From NCBI GenBank assembly GCA_045533485.1, contig JAZSHX010000002.1, positions 1 through 64,000 on the forward strand: a stretch of 64,000 nucleotides of DNA. Reading direction: 5' to 3'. Positions 57,686 to 64,000 of the stretch are shown here, piece by piece. The DNA is from Scatosoma sp045533485. GTDB lineage: Bacteria; Bacillota; Clostridia; Christensenellales; Borkfalkiaceae. Numbering within the stretch: the stretch's first letter is position 1; every line of letters starts with the position of its first letter. Made by a program: the position numbers and the translations under genes. A model generated the notes under the pieces. That model was not told the origin of the DNA. It ran no database searches and worked only from the letters and a program-made list of their open reading frames with translations.

Positions 57686-59211
57686 GCCTGTTTACCCCCT
57701 TCCGTTTGCTTGAGTGATAAGCGGATTTTTTCTTTGGGAATAATCAAGCTGACAAGGTCGTTTTCGTTCCAAGTATCTTCGCAGGCAAGCACGTAATCTT
57801 CTTCGTTTTCCGTGCGCACGATATAGCGATAATATTCGCTCTTATAAATCATGGAAATGATATGTCCCTGCGCGCCGCCTTCGTCGAGATTGTCGCTCAT
57901 AGTAATATCCATCAGGTCTACTTCGACGTTGACTTCAACGCCCGTCAAATCCAGCTGTTCGCCTTTGGCGGTGATTAAATATCCTTCTTCGTCCAAATGG
58001 CTGCCGGGATACAGCTGCGTTACGTCGCACTCAAATTCGCCGTCGCCGAATTCTACGGTGTTGCGCTTGGTGATTACGCCGCTAAACTTATTTACGCGGA
58101 AAATTTTTTTCATAACGTGAATACCGTCCGGTTGAATAAGCAGACCAACGGTGTCGCCTACGGTCGGGGCAGTGGTGCTTTGAATTTCTATTTCATATCT
58201 GCCGCACTGTACCAAAATTTGATAATGTATGCCTTTGAAGATAACGGACGTCACCTTGCCTTTCAATTTGCCGTCGTCTGCCGCAACGATTTGCACGTCT
58301 TCGGGGCGTACCACGACGTCTACGGGCTCGTCCTTTTCAAAACCTTCGTCTAAGCACGCGAATGATTTACCGCAAAACCGTACTTGACCGTCCTTGGGCA
58401 TAACGCCCGTGAAAATATTGCTTTCGCCGATAAAGTCGGCAACGAACGTGTTTTTCGGTTCGTTATAAATGCTTTCGGGCGTGCCGATTTGTTGAATAGC
58501 GCCGTCTGCCATAACCACGATCGTGTCCGACATAGTAAGCGCTTCTTCTTGGTCGTGCGTTACGTAGATGAACGTAATTCCCAAGCGCTTGTGCATGGCT
58601 TTAAGTTCCAACTGCATTTCCTTGCGCATTTTCAAATCGAGTGCGCCAAGCGGTTCGTCCAAAAGCAAAATTTCCGGTTCGTTGACGATAGCGCGCGCAA
58701 TGGCGATACGTTGTTGTTGACCGCCTGAAAGCGTGGCGATGCTACGCTTTTCAAAACCGCTTAAATCCACAATTTCCAACGCCTTTTTCACCTTTTCCGC
58801 GATAACAGCTTTGGGGATTTTTTCGTTTTTGGTTTTTTGATTGCCGTTTTTGTCGGTATACGTAGTGGGAACGCGCGTTTGCTTTAAACCAAACGCCACG
58901 TTTTCAAATACGTTCAAGTGCGGAAACAGCGCGTATTTTTGAAATACGGTGTTGACGGGGCGGCGGTTGGGGGGCAAGTGCGAAATATCTTCCCCGTTGA
59001 GTAAAATTTTACCGCTTGTAGGTAGGTCAAACCCTGCAATCATACGTAGCGTCGTAGTTTTACCGCAACCCGACGGGCCTAAAAAGGTGATAAATTCGCC
59101 TTTTCGCACGTAGAAATTCATATTTTCCACGACGGTAACGCCGTCAAACTGTTTGCAGACGTCTACAAGCTGAATGATTTTCGATTGATTGTTTAAAGCG
59201 GTGTTTTTCAT
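57682..59211 (-). CDS. potA: Spermidine/putrescine-type ABC ATPase with extended C-terminus
   Basis: 509 residues; usual PotA has about 370. Walker A FLGPSGCGKTTTLRMIAG near 44, signature LSGGQQQRIAIARAIV, Walker B EILLLDEPLGALDLKMR and switch FIYVTHDQEEAL. The insertion TYTDKNGNQKTKNEKIPKA at about 115-133 is extra in the helical domain. After a TOBE-like region (about 300-370) the chain continues with a second beta-rich region (about 385-505, GEFECDVTQLYPG ... SEYYRYIVRTENEEDYVLACEDTW, abbreviated) that looks like another TOBE domain. It follows the XRE-cupin regulator by about 50 bp. Confidence 0.92.
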   Translation of the reverse strand: MKNTALNNQSKIIQLVDVCKQFDGVTVVENMNFYVRKGEFITFLGPSGCGKTTTLRMIAGFDLPTSGKILLNGEDISHLPPNRRPVNTVFQKYALFPHLNVFENVAFGLKQTRVPTTYTDKNGNQKTKNEKIPKAVIAEKVKKALEIVDLSGFEKRSIATLSGGQQQRIAIARAIVNEPEILLLDEPLGALDLKMRKEMQLELKAMHKRLGITFIYVTHDQEEALTMSDTIVVMADGAIQQIGTPESIYNEPKNTFVADFIGESNIFTGVMPKDGQVRFCGKSFACLDEGFEKDEPVDVVVRPEDVQIVAADDGKLKGKVTSVIFKGIHYQILVQCGRYEIEIQSTTAPTVGDTVGLLIQPDGIHVMKKIFRVNKFSGVITKRNTVEFGDGEFECDVTQLYPGSHLDEEGYLITAKGEQLDLTGVEVNVEVDLMDITMSDNLDEGGAQGHIISMIYKSEYYRYIVRTENEEDYVLACEDTWNENDLVSLIIPKEKIRLSLKQTEGGKQA

Positions 59212-59264
59212 AAGTCTTTCTCCGAAAGAATGATTTTGTTTGTGTATAAAAAGTAAAAAAACTT

Positions 59265-59798
59265 TTAAAAATTAGGCGGTGTGGAAATCCACAAAAATTT
59301 GGCAACCGACGTGCCTTTGTTGACAATGTAGTGGGGGGTGCTTGCTGAATAATAAAACGCTTCGCCTTTTTTGGCTACGTGATGTTTATTCCCCAAAACG
59401 ATGGAAATTTTACCTTCCAAAACGTACCCGAATTCTTCGCCTTCGTGCGGTACGTCAACGGCAGTGGCAACGCCTTCGTCGAGTTCTACGCGCATGGGCT
59501 CCATCATATTTTTTTGCGCGTTTGGGATAAGCCAGTGCGATAACACGCCGTCGGCATTTTTTTCGATATATTCGTTTTTGGTGAACACGACCTTTTCCTG
59601 TGTTTCCGCGCGGAAAAATTCGGACAAATTACTGCCAAGCGCTGATAAAATGTCCGTTAAGGTGGCAATAGAAGGGCTGTTCAAATCGTTTTCAAGCTGG
59701 GATATGTATCCTTTCGTCAGCTCACAACGATCAGCAAGCTCTGTTTGCGTCAACCCTTTCGTGTGCCGCATTTGTTTGATTTTTTTGCCTATGTTCAT
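59265..59798 (-). CDS. XRE-cupin regulator of the polyamine-type operon
   Basis: 177 residues. HTH domain at about 1-60 (IGKKIKQMRHTKGLTQTELADRCELTKGYISQLEN, abbreviated) and a cupin_2 barrel at about 105-175 (PHEGEEFGYVLEGKISIVLGNK, HYVAKKGEAFYY-type, STPHYIVNKG). This PuuR-like arrangement often controls polyamine uptake, with the cupin sensing the ligand (known of the group). AAGGA lies 9-13 nt before the ATG. First gene of the operon, behind a consensus promoter overlapped by the palindrome TCAAACGTTTGA. Confidence 0.9.
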   Translation of the reverse strand: MNIGKKIKQMRHTKGLTQTELADRCELTKGYISQLENDLNSPSIATLTDILSALGSNLSEFFRAETQEKVVFTKNEYIEKNADGVLSHWLIPNAQKNMMEPMRVELDEGVATAVDVPHEGEEFGYVLEGKISIVLGNKHHVAKKGEAFYYSASTPHYIVNKGTSVAKFLWISTPPNF

Positions 59799-59823
59799 AA
59801 CTTGGCCGTCCTTTTAGTTTTTT

Positions 59824-59851
59824 ACAAACAACGGTTTGTAAGGCGGTTTGT
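59824..59851. promoter_or_regulatory. CAAAC/GTTTG half-sites in the regulator leader
   Basis: ACAAAC-AACG-GTTTGT (59824-59839) plus another GTTTGT (59846-59851) between the promoter and the regulator ATG. They share the half-site CAAAC with the palindrome over the -35, hence possible extra operators of the XRE-cupin protein. Confidence 0.45.
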
Positions 59852-59897
59852 TAAAAATAAACCAAAAGTTTAGCAAAAATAAACTTTTATGATAATA

Positions 59898-59933
59898 ATT
59901 ATAAAATAAACGTAAGGATATGTCAAACGTTTG
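59898..59933 (-). promoter_or_regulatory. Consensus promoter and palindrome of the polyamine-type operon
   Basis: Minus strand TTGACA (59926-59921), 17 nt, TATAAT (59903-59898). The 12-bp palindrome TCAAACGTTTGA (59922-59933) overlaps the -35. Confidence 0.85.
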
Positions 59934-59974
59934 AAAGGCGTTTTTTTAAATATTTCGCCTGCGCGCAAAAAAAT

Positions 59975-59996
59975 ACGCACGCGTATAGGCGTGCGT
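59975..59996 (-). terminator. Second hairpin downstream of rpsT
   Basis: ACGCACGC (59975-59982), GTATAG loop, GCGTGCGT (59989-59996), with a run of A before it on the plus strand (T-run for minus-strand transcripts). With 60046-60074 it makes up most of the content of the 306-bp gap 59799-60104. Confidence 0.65.
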
Positions 59997-60045
59997 GGGA
60001 AAAGTTATGCGTTTTTCGCTCTTGCGCAGGGTGGGGCAAACACGA

Positions 60046-60074
60046 AAAAAGAGGTCTACCTGTTGGCAGACCTT
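60046..60074 (-). terminator. Terminator of rpsT
   Basis: On the minus strand AAGGTCTGCC, AACA loop, GGTAGACCT with one mismatch, then CTTTTTTC. Confidence 0.85.
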
Positions 60075-60104
60075 CATATTTTAGAATATGATAAGTAGTG
60101 GTGA

Positions 60105-60368
60105 TTAGTTCAAAGCGGCAAGTTTCTTCGCAAGCTTTGCCTTTCTGTTGTTAGCGTTGTTCTTGTGGATAACGCCTTTCGTAACCGCAGCGTCGATTGC
60201 GGAAACGGTAGCAGGGAAAAGGTTGGTTGCTTCTTCTTTGTTGCCTGCGTTCACAGCTTCAAGGAATTTCTTCACTTGCGTCTTGAGCGCGGATTTAATC
60301 GCTTTGTTTTGCATCGTTTTCTTTTCGATAACCAAAACTCTCTTTTTTGCGGATTTAATATTAGGCAT
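60105..60368 (-). CDS. rpsT: 30S ribosomal protein S20
   Basis: 87 residues, nearly all helical and highly basic, as usual for S20: MPNIKSAKKRVLVIEKK at the start, NKAIKSALKTQVKKFLEAV, and GVIHKNNANNRKAKLAKKL at the end, the conserved signature. AAGGAG lies 6-7 nt before the ATG. Own promoter (TTTACA/TAAAAT) and terminator; divergent from murI. Confidence 0.97.
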   Translation of the reverse strand: MPNIKSAKKRVLVIEKKTMQNKAIKSALKTQVKKFLEAVNAGNKEEATNLFPATVSAIDAAVTKGVIHKNNANNRKAKLAKKLAALN

Positions 60369-60422
60369 AATGTTCTCCTTTTGTCCGATTATTTTCTTGC
60401 AGTCATTTATATTGCGTAGATT

Positions 60423-60451
60423 ATTTTAGCATAATTTCTTTGGATTGTAAA
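60423..60451 (-). promoter_or_regulatory. Promoter of rpsT
   Basis: Minus strand TTTACA (60451-60446), 17 nt, TAAAAT (60428-60423). Confidence 0.75.
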
Positions 60452-60518
60452 CTGTTTTTCACGCAAAAATTACGAAAAAGCGCAAAATTTTCAAATTTTT
60501 TATTTTTTGGGGGTAAAA

Positions 60519-61355
60519 ATGTATCTTCCAACGGGTGGAATTGCCTTTTTTGACAGCGGTGTGGGTGGACTTACCGTTTTACACGAATGTATCAAGCGGG
60601 GCAACGGCTCCCTTTTTTATTATTACGGCGACAACCAAAACGCACCGTACGGCAGTTTGCCGAGCGAGTGCATCTACGCATATACGCAACGCGCGTTGGA
60701 TATGTTTCACGTGTTACAAAGTTCGGTTGCGGTGCTTGCCTGCAACACCGTCACGGCGGTTTGTGCGGAAAAATTACGCAGGCAATATCCCTTTCCCATC
60801 ATCGGCGCAGAACCTGCGGTACTGCCTGCGTGTGCGCGTGGGGGTAAAGTGCTGGTGCTTGCTACGCCTGCTACCTGTCAAAGTGAAAGATTTGCCCGTC
60901 TTTGCGATAAGGCAAGGGTAAAATACCCGTCCGCAGAGCTGGTTATCCACCCTTGTCCACACTTGGCAAAGGCGATAGAGCAGGGGGGTAAGGATATGAA
61001 TTTCGATATATCTATCCACATTTCCACAATGCCCGTCTCTTCCGTTGTTTTGGGGTGCACCCACTACATATATATAAAGGAGCGGATAAAATCGATGTTT
61101 TCTTGTCCCGTTTTTGACGGAAATTTGGGGATATCCACTCGCTTATCCACAGTGCTCTCTGCGCAAAATAGGGGAGATTTATCCACAAAAAAAGACGGTT
61201 TTATCCACATTTGCAAAAAAAGTAGGGATAGCCAACCACTTTTCTCCACAGTTACCCTAAAAAGCGGAAAAACGGCAAAAATATATTTTTTGGGCGCTTG
61301 CGCGCGTATAAATAAGGTTTTTTACGAACAAATGTTCGCAAATCCTTATAAATAA
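60519..61355 (+). CDS. murI: Glutamate racemase
   Basis: Makes D-glutamate for peptidoglycan. The ATG at 60519 gives 278 residues. FFDSGVGGLTVL near 10, YYGDNQNAPYG near 37, first catalytic Cys in LACNTVTAV near 75 and second in VVLGCTHYIYIKER near 180 are clear. After about residue 195 the chain no longer resembles the family closely (GISTRLSTVLSAQNRGDLSTKKDGFIHICKKSRDSQ and so on, abbreviated); that is where DnaA-box-like 9-mers are densest. The ribosome site is only GGGGG. It lies upstream of the division cluster, with a related cell-wall role. Confidence 0.9.
   Translation: MYLPTGGIAFFDSGVGGLTVLHECIKRGNGSLFYYYGDNQNAPYGSLPSECIYAYTQRALDMFHVLQSSVAVLACNTVTAVCAEKLRRQYPFPIIGAEPAVLPACARGGKVLVLATPATCQSERFARLCDKARVKYPSAELVIHPCPHLAKAIEQGGKDMNFDISIHISTMPVSSVVLGCTHYIYIKERIKSMFSCPVFDGNLGISTRLSTVLSAQNRGDLSTKKDGFIHICKKSRDSQPLFSTVTLKSGKTAKIYFLGACARINKVFYEQMFANPYK
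60943..61250 (+). promoter_or_regulatory. Cluster of DnaA-box-like sites inside murI
   Basis: Consensus TTATNCACA. Perfect: 61143-61151, 61179-61187, 61201-61209. One mismatch: 60943-60951, 60953-60961, 61012-61020, 61242-61250. Two mismatches: 61020-61028, 61131-61139. All on the plus strand. The motif is read in all three phases of the murI frame (codons TTA TCC ACA; TTT ATC CAC; CCT TGT CCA CAC), so protein sequence cannot explain it. A perfect 9-mer is expected about 0.5 times per window on both strands. Confidence 0.75.
61325..61338. promoter_or_regulatory. Perfect LexA-type box before the division cluster
   Basis: CGAACAAATGTTCG with both 5-bp arms perfect. It lies in the last codons of murI (reading Tyr-Glu-Gln-Met-Phe-Ala), 82 bp upstream of the mraZ -35. 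Confidence 0.5.
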
Positions 61356-61420
61356 AGGAGTGTAGCGAATAAAAAATTTGATTTTTTTCAAAAAAATTTC
61401 CAGAAATTATGAAAAAACCC

Positions 61421-61449
61421 TTGACAATGGTCAAAAGTGGTTGTATAAT
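61421..61449 (+). promoter_or_regulatory. Consensus mraZ promoter with MraZ-type repeats
   Basis: TTGACA (61421-61426), 17 nt, TATAAT (61444-61449), both perfect. In the spacer are two TGGT units (61428-61431 and 61438-61441) exactly 10 bp apart, the period and core expected of MraZ binding repeats. The leader has two more TGGG/CGGG-like segments. Confidence 0.85.
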
Positions 61450-61506
61450 AGTGTCAATGATGTATATGGGGCGAAGAGCCTACAAAAAACGGGAGGGAAC
61501 AGCGAT

Positions 61507-61932
61507 ATGTTCAAGGGCGTATTCGAACATCAATTAGACGATAAAAACAGATTGCGGATTCCCGCTCGGTTCAAAAAAGAGCTGGTAGGGGAAAACGGGG
61601 AAAAGCCGTACAGCTTTTTCCGCGGTATGAACCGTTGCATTTGCGTTATGTCGGACGAACTTTTGGACGATACCATTTCTTCGATTGCAGAAGAAGGCAT
61701 TTCCGAATCGACGCAAGCGTCAACGCTGTTCTTTGCCAGCATCTTTTCCGCTGAAGAAGACGCGCAAGGGCGCGTGGTGCTTCCTGCAACCTTGAAAAAG
61801 ATGGCAGGTATCCAAAAGGACGTCGTCACGTTAGGGCGTGGCAACCGTTTGGAAATTTGGGCAGCGGAACGTTATTATGAATATTTAGAAGGCGTCGATT
61901 ACGATGCCGAACTGAAAAAGTTGGGGATTTAA
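61507..61932 (+). CDS. mraZ: Transcriptional regulator MraZ
   Basis: GGGAGGG 8-10 nt upstream supports ATG 61507: 141 residues, the family length; an in-frame extension upstream runs across the promoter. Two SpoVT/AbrB-like halves: MFKGVFEHQLDDKNRLRIPARF (abbreviated, 1-22) and FSAEEDAQGRVVLPATLKKMAGI near 80-103. It binds repeats in its own promoter and opens the division/cell-wall cluster. rsmH starts 6 bp after. Confidence 0.96.
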   Translation: MFKGVFEHQLDDKNRLRIPARFKKELVGENGEKPYSFFRGMNRCICVMSDELLDDTISSIAEEGISESTQASTLFFASIFSAEEDAQGRVVLPATLKKMAGIQKDVVTLGRGNRLEIWAAERYYEYLEGVDYDAELKKLGI

Positions 61933-61938
61933 TCGTAT

Positions 61939-62877
61939 ATGTTGGAATTTTCGCACAAACCGGTTATGCTGGAAGAATGTTTAGACGGCCTTGCCTTGAA
62001 AGACGGCGGGGTGTGGTTTGACGGCACGATCGGCGGCGCGGGGCATTCCTATGAAATTCTCAAACGCACGTCGCCAAACGGCAGATTGATTGCTACCGAT
62101 TTAGACGACGAAGCGATCCAAGCGGCAACCAAGCGTTTGCAGGAATTTGACGGTAGATTTACCATCTATAAATCTAATTATAAAAACTTTGAAAAGGTAT
62201 TTGCGCAAGCAGGCGTGGATAAGATAGACGGGGCGCTGTTGGATTTTGGCATTTCGTCCCATCAAATCGACGACGCGGACAGGGGATTTTCCTATCGCCA
62301 AGCGGACGCGCCCTTGGATATGCGTATGGATCAAACCGCGCCGCTCACGGCGGAAACGGTGGTGAATACCTATCCCGAAGAAAAGCTTGCTTACATATTA
62401 AAAACGTACGGCGAAGAAACGTTTGCAAAGCAAATTGCAAGAAATATCGTCAAATACAGACAGGACAAGCCCTTAAAAACTTCGGGCGAGCTTTCTCAAA
62501 TTATTCAAAGCAGTATCCCTGCAAAATTCCGTTTCGGCGCGCCGTGCGAAAGAAAAACCTTTCAAGCCTTGCGTATCGAAGTCAACGGTGAGCTGGACGG
62601 ATTATACGATTTGGTGGTGGGGTTATCCCGTCGCTTGAAAAAGGGCGGACGCATCGTTATTTTGACCTTTCAATCGCTGGAAGACAGAATTGTTAAGGAA
62701 GCGTTCAAAAATTTGGAAAATCCTTGTACGTGCCCGGGCAATTTCCCCGTTTGCGTATGCGGTAAAAAGCCCGAACTGAAAATTATTACGAAAAAACCTA
62801 TTACGGCAGGAGAGTGCGAGCTTGCCGATAATTCCAGAAGCAAGTGCGCAAAATTGCGCATTGCAGAACGCATATAA
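61939..62877 (+). CDS. rsmH: 16S rRNA m4C1402 methyltransferase
   Basis: 312 residues. HKPVMLEECLDGLALKDGG at the start, the SAM-binding loop DGTIGGAGHS near 30-39, LLDFGISSHQIDDADRGFS near 100 and ALRIEVNGELDGL near 215 are RsmH signatures. N4-methylates C1402 of 16S rRNA. The ribosome site is weak, probably coupled to mraZ, 6 bp upstream. Second gene of the cluster. Confidence 0.97.
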   Translation: MLEFSHKPVMLEECLDGLALKDGGVWFDGTIGGAGHSYEILKRTSPNGRLIATDLDDEAIQAATKRLQEFDGRFTIYKSNYKNFEKVFAQAGVDKIDGALLDFGISSHQIDDADRGFSYRQADAPLDMRMDQTAPLTAETVVNTYPEEKLAYILKTYGEETFAKQIARNIVKYRQDKPLKTSGELSQIIQSSIPAKFRFGAPCERKTFQALRIEVNGELDGLYDLVVGLSRRLKKGGRIVILTFQSLEDRIVKEAFKNLENPCTCPGNFPVCVCGKKPELKIITKKPITAGECELADNSRSKCAKLRIAERI

Positions 62878-62947
62878 AAATACTTAAAAACCGATCGCAA
62901 TCAAACCGCAAGGGCGGTTTGTGGAGATAAGAAATACGGAGGGAAAC

Positions 62948-63583
62948 ATGGCAACGTTAGAAGACGTAAGAACAAATGAAATTGCTGCTTTAAAAGAAGC
63001 GGAATTACATAACGCCGGCATTCAGGAACGCTACCGCCGTTTGCGTGAAGCAGAAGAAAGACAGTTCTCTGCTCCTGCGCAAAACGCAACCGATTACACG
63101 GTGCGCGCGTCTGTGCTTGCGCCTGAAAAACCCGCGTTTTCTACGTTTGAAAGCGTGCCCCAAACCGCGCAAACTCCCCAAGTGACGGAGTTTGTAAGAG
63201 AGCGTGTAACTTCTCCCGTATTCACCACGGAAAAATTCAACGCTTTTGCAGGCGAACAAGCAGTGCAAGCGCCCGTGGAAATCCCCGTAGCGCGCGTAGA
63301 ACAAACGGCGCAAACGGAACAAGTAGCGCAATATTCGCTCAGCGCGTTTGCGAAAAAAGCCATCGTAGCGTTTTGCGCAACGGTAACGCTGATGACGTCG
63401 CTTATCGGCGTGAATACGCACTTAATCAATAAGAAACGCATTGAAATTGAAAATTTGCAAACAAGACAACAACAATTATTAAAAGAAAACGAAGAAATTC
63501 AACGCCGTATCGAAGAAGCAACTTCCGAAGAAAGTATTCGCGAATATGCGCTTTCTCAAGGCATGATTGAGATTGACGGATAA
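62948..63583 (+). CDS. ftsL: FtsL-like division protein with long cytosolic domain
   Basis: CGGAGGG (62938-62944) fixes the ATG at 62948: 211 residues, about 90 more than typical FtsL. The first 135 residues are polar, low-complexity (many Ala, Gln, Thr, Pro, Val) and probably disordered in the cytosol. One helix follows (FAKKAIVAFCATVTLMTSLIGV, abbreviated, near 138-160), then a coiled coil (RIEIENLQTRQQQLLKENEE) ending IREYALSQGMIEIDG. Partner of DivIC (32796). Position after rsmH and before the PBP gene is canonical. Confidence 0.85.
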   Translation: MATLEDVRTNEIAALKEAELHNAGIQERYRRLREAEERQFSAPAQNATDYTVRASVLAPEKPAFSTFESVPQTAQTPQVTEFVRERVTSPVFTTEKFNAFAGEQAVQAPVEIPVARVEQTAQTEQVAQYSLSAFAKKAIVAFCATVTLMTSLIGVNTHLINKKRIEIENLQTRQQQLLKENEEIQRRIEEATSEESIREYALSQGMIEIDG

Positions 63584-63616
63584 TAGAATATAAGTGTCTT
63601 CCACAGGAGGGGGCTT

Positions 63617-64000
63617 ATTATCAAACGGCACGACATTCAACCCAACGACGATTTTTATTCAGTTTCTGTTCTACGAAAGAGGTTATTAGCCATTAGCTTG
63701 GCAATAACCTTTCTTTTTTGCTTTTTAGGCGCGCGTTTTTTCTACGTGCAGGTGCTTTGGCAGGAAGAACTCAACTACCGTGCGCTTGATCAATGGACGC
63801 GCGAAATCCCTATCGTTGCTCAGCGCGGAAAAATTACCGATAGAAACGGCGAAATTTTAGCCGATAACGACACGGCGTACACGGTGTATGCACGCGCAAA
63901 CGCGATGAAAGACAAAGCGTCGGCGTCGCAAGCGCTTGCGCAAACGCTGGATTTAGACGCGACTTCGTTGTATGATAAACTAACCAAGAAAAAGGCGTCG
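63617..64000 (+). CDS. Division/sporulation PBP (FtsI/SpoVD-type), 3' end outside window
   Basis: The open frame lacks ATG, GTG or TTG between the stop at 63584 and a TTG inside the membrane helix. AGGAGG (63605-63610) is followed after 6 nt by ATT at 63617, the proposed start (ATC follows). It would read M-I-K-R-H-D-I-Q-P-N-D-D, then a helix (LLAISLAITFLFCFLGARFF), and the dimerisation-domain signature PIVAQRGKITDRNGEILADND. This is the class B PBP expected after ftsL. The transpeptidase part is beyond the window. Confidence 0.8.
   Translation, partial: MIKRHDIQPNDDFYSVSVLRKRLLAISLAITFLFCFLGARFFYVQVLWQEELNYRALDQWTREIPIVAQRGKITDRNGEILADNDTAYTVYARANAMKDKASASQALAQTLDLDATSLYDKLTKKKAS

Noticed and set aside
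60943..61450. Chromosomal origin oriC
   Set aside because: DnaA boxes followed by AT-rich DNA are suggestive, but no dnaA, dnaN, rpmH or gidA lies near, and gene orientation (plus-strand str and his operons pointing toward the site) does not switch as at an origin. Kept as a DnaA-binding cluster instead.
61378..61506. Longer N-terminus of MraZ
   Set aside because: It runs over a perfect promoter; the family start and ribosome site are at 61507.

Overview
The window looks like one contiguous chromosomal segment of a low-to-medium GC Gram-positive bacterium, most likely an uncultured member of the Clostridia. Reasons: strong AGGAG-type ribosome binding sites, consensus TTGACA/TATAAT promoters, the spore-lineage genes yabP and yabQ beside a divIC-like gene, a DUF4364 protein, short-form HisG with HisZ, an ECF-type vitamin transporter, and mraZ-rsmH-ftsL-PBP order. 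No phage, IS element, integrase, CRISPR array or defence island was seen; this is mainly housekeeping DNA with a few accessory genes.

Layout. 1-220: three minus-strand tRNA genes (one cut by the window edge) behind a consensus promoter. 0.5-5.2 kb: purH and small proteins, including a divergent XRE-regulator/zinc-ribbon pair with clear operators. 5.4-9.6 kb: pantothenate module (ECF S component + coaX), homoserine dehydrogenase and a cysteine-desulfidase-type protein. 9.7-20.9 kb: a 12-gene run serC-serA-DUF1015-hisZGDCBHAFIE ending in one strong terminator. 20.9-25.9 kb: two envelope proteins, then guaB-thrH-guaA-ASCH. 26-29.9 kb: PadR-DUF1700-DUF4097 envelope-sensing module, a cysteine-rich protein, a BrkB-type membrane protein and a lipoprotein. 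30-35.3 kb: an SOS-box helicase, a PP-loop tRNA thiolase, yabP-yabQ-divIC, Ppx/GppA, an M50-like protease. 35.4-42.3 kb: malQ, a maltodextrin-type ABC importer lacking its ATPase, and a vWA lipoprotein. 42.3-45.1 kb (minus): NitT/TauT-type ABC importer. 45.2-52.8 kb: valS and the str operon rpsL-rpsG-fusA-tuf. 53-59.9 kb (minus): a GH30 glycosidase and a polyamine-type ABC operon with its XRE-cupin regulator. 60.1-64 kb: rpsT, murI and the start of the division/cell-wall cluster mraZ-rsmH-ftsL-PBP.

How the genes connect. ThrH-type phosphatase/phosphotransferase could supply the phosphoserine phosphatase step missing from the ser genes and the homoserine phosphorylation step after hom. The His run covers all steps except histidinol-phosphate phosphatase. 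GuaA is present only as its ATP-pyrophosphatase half.

Most notable signals. (1) About nine same-orientation DnaA-box-like sites, three of them perfect, packed into murI in different reading frames just upstream of the division cluster. (2) An EF-Tu gene intact except for an in-frame TAA plus a tight cluster of substitutions in the switch I loop. (3) A three-way-junction RNA starting at the predicted rpsL transcript start, and a second structured spacer before rpsG. (4) A glutaminase-less GMP synthase with thrH inserted in the gua operon. (5) LexA-type boxes before a helicase gene and before the division cluster. (6) A PBP gene whose only plausible start is AUU. (7) Several genes that look leaderless. 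All calls are from reading the sequence; no database search was run.
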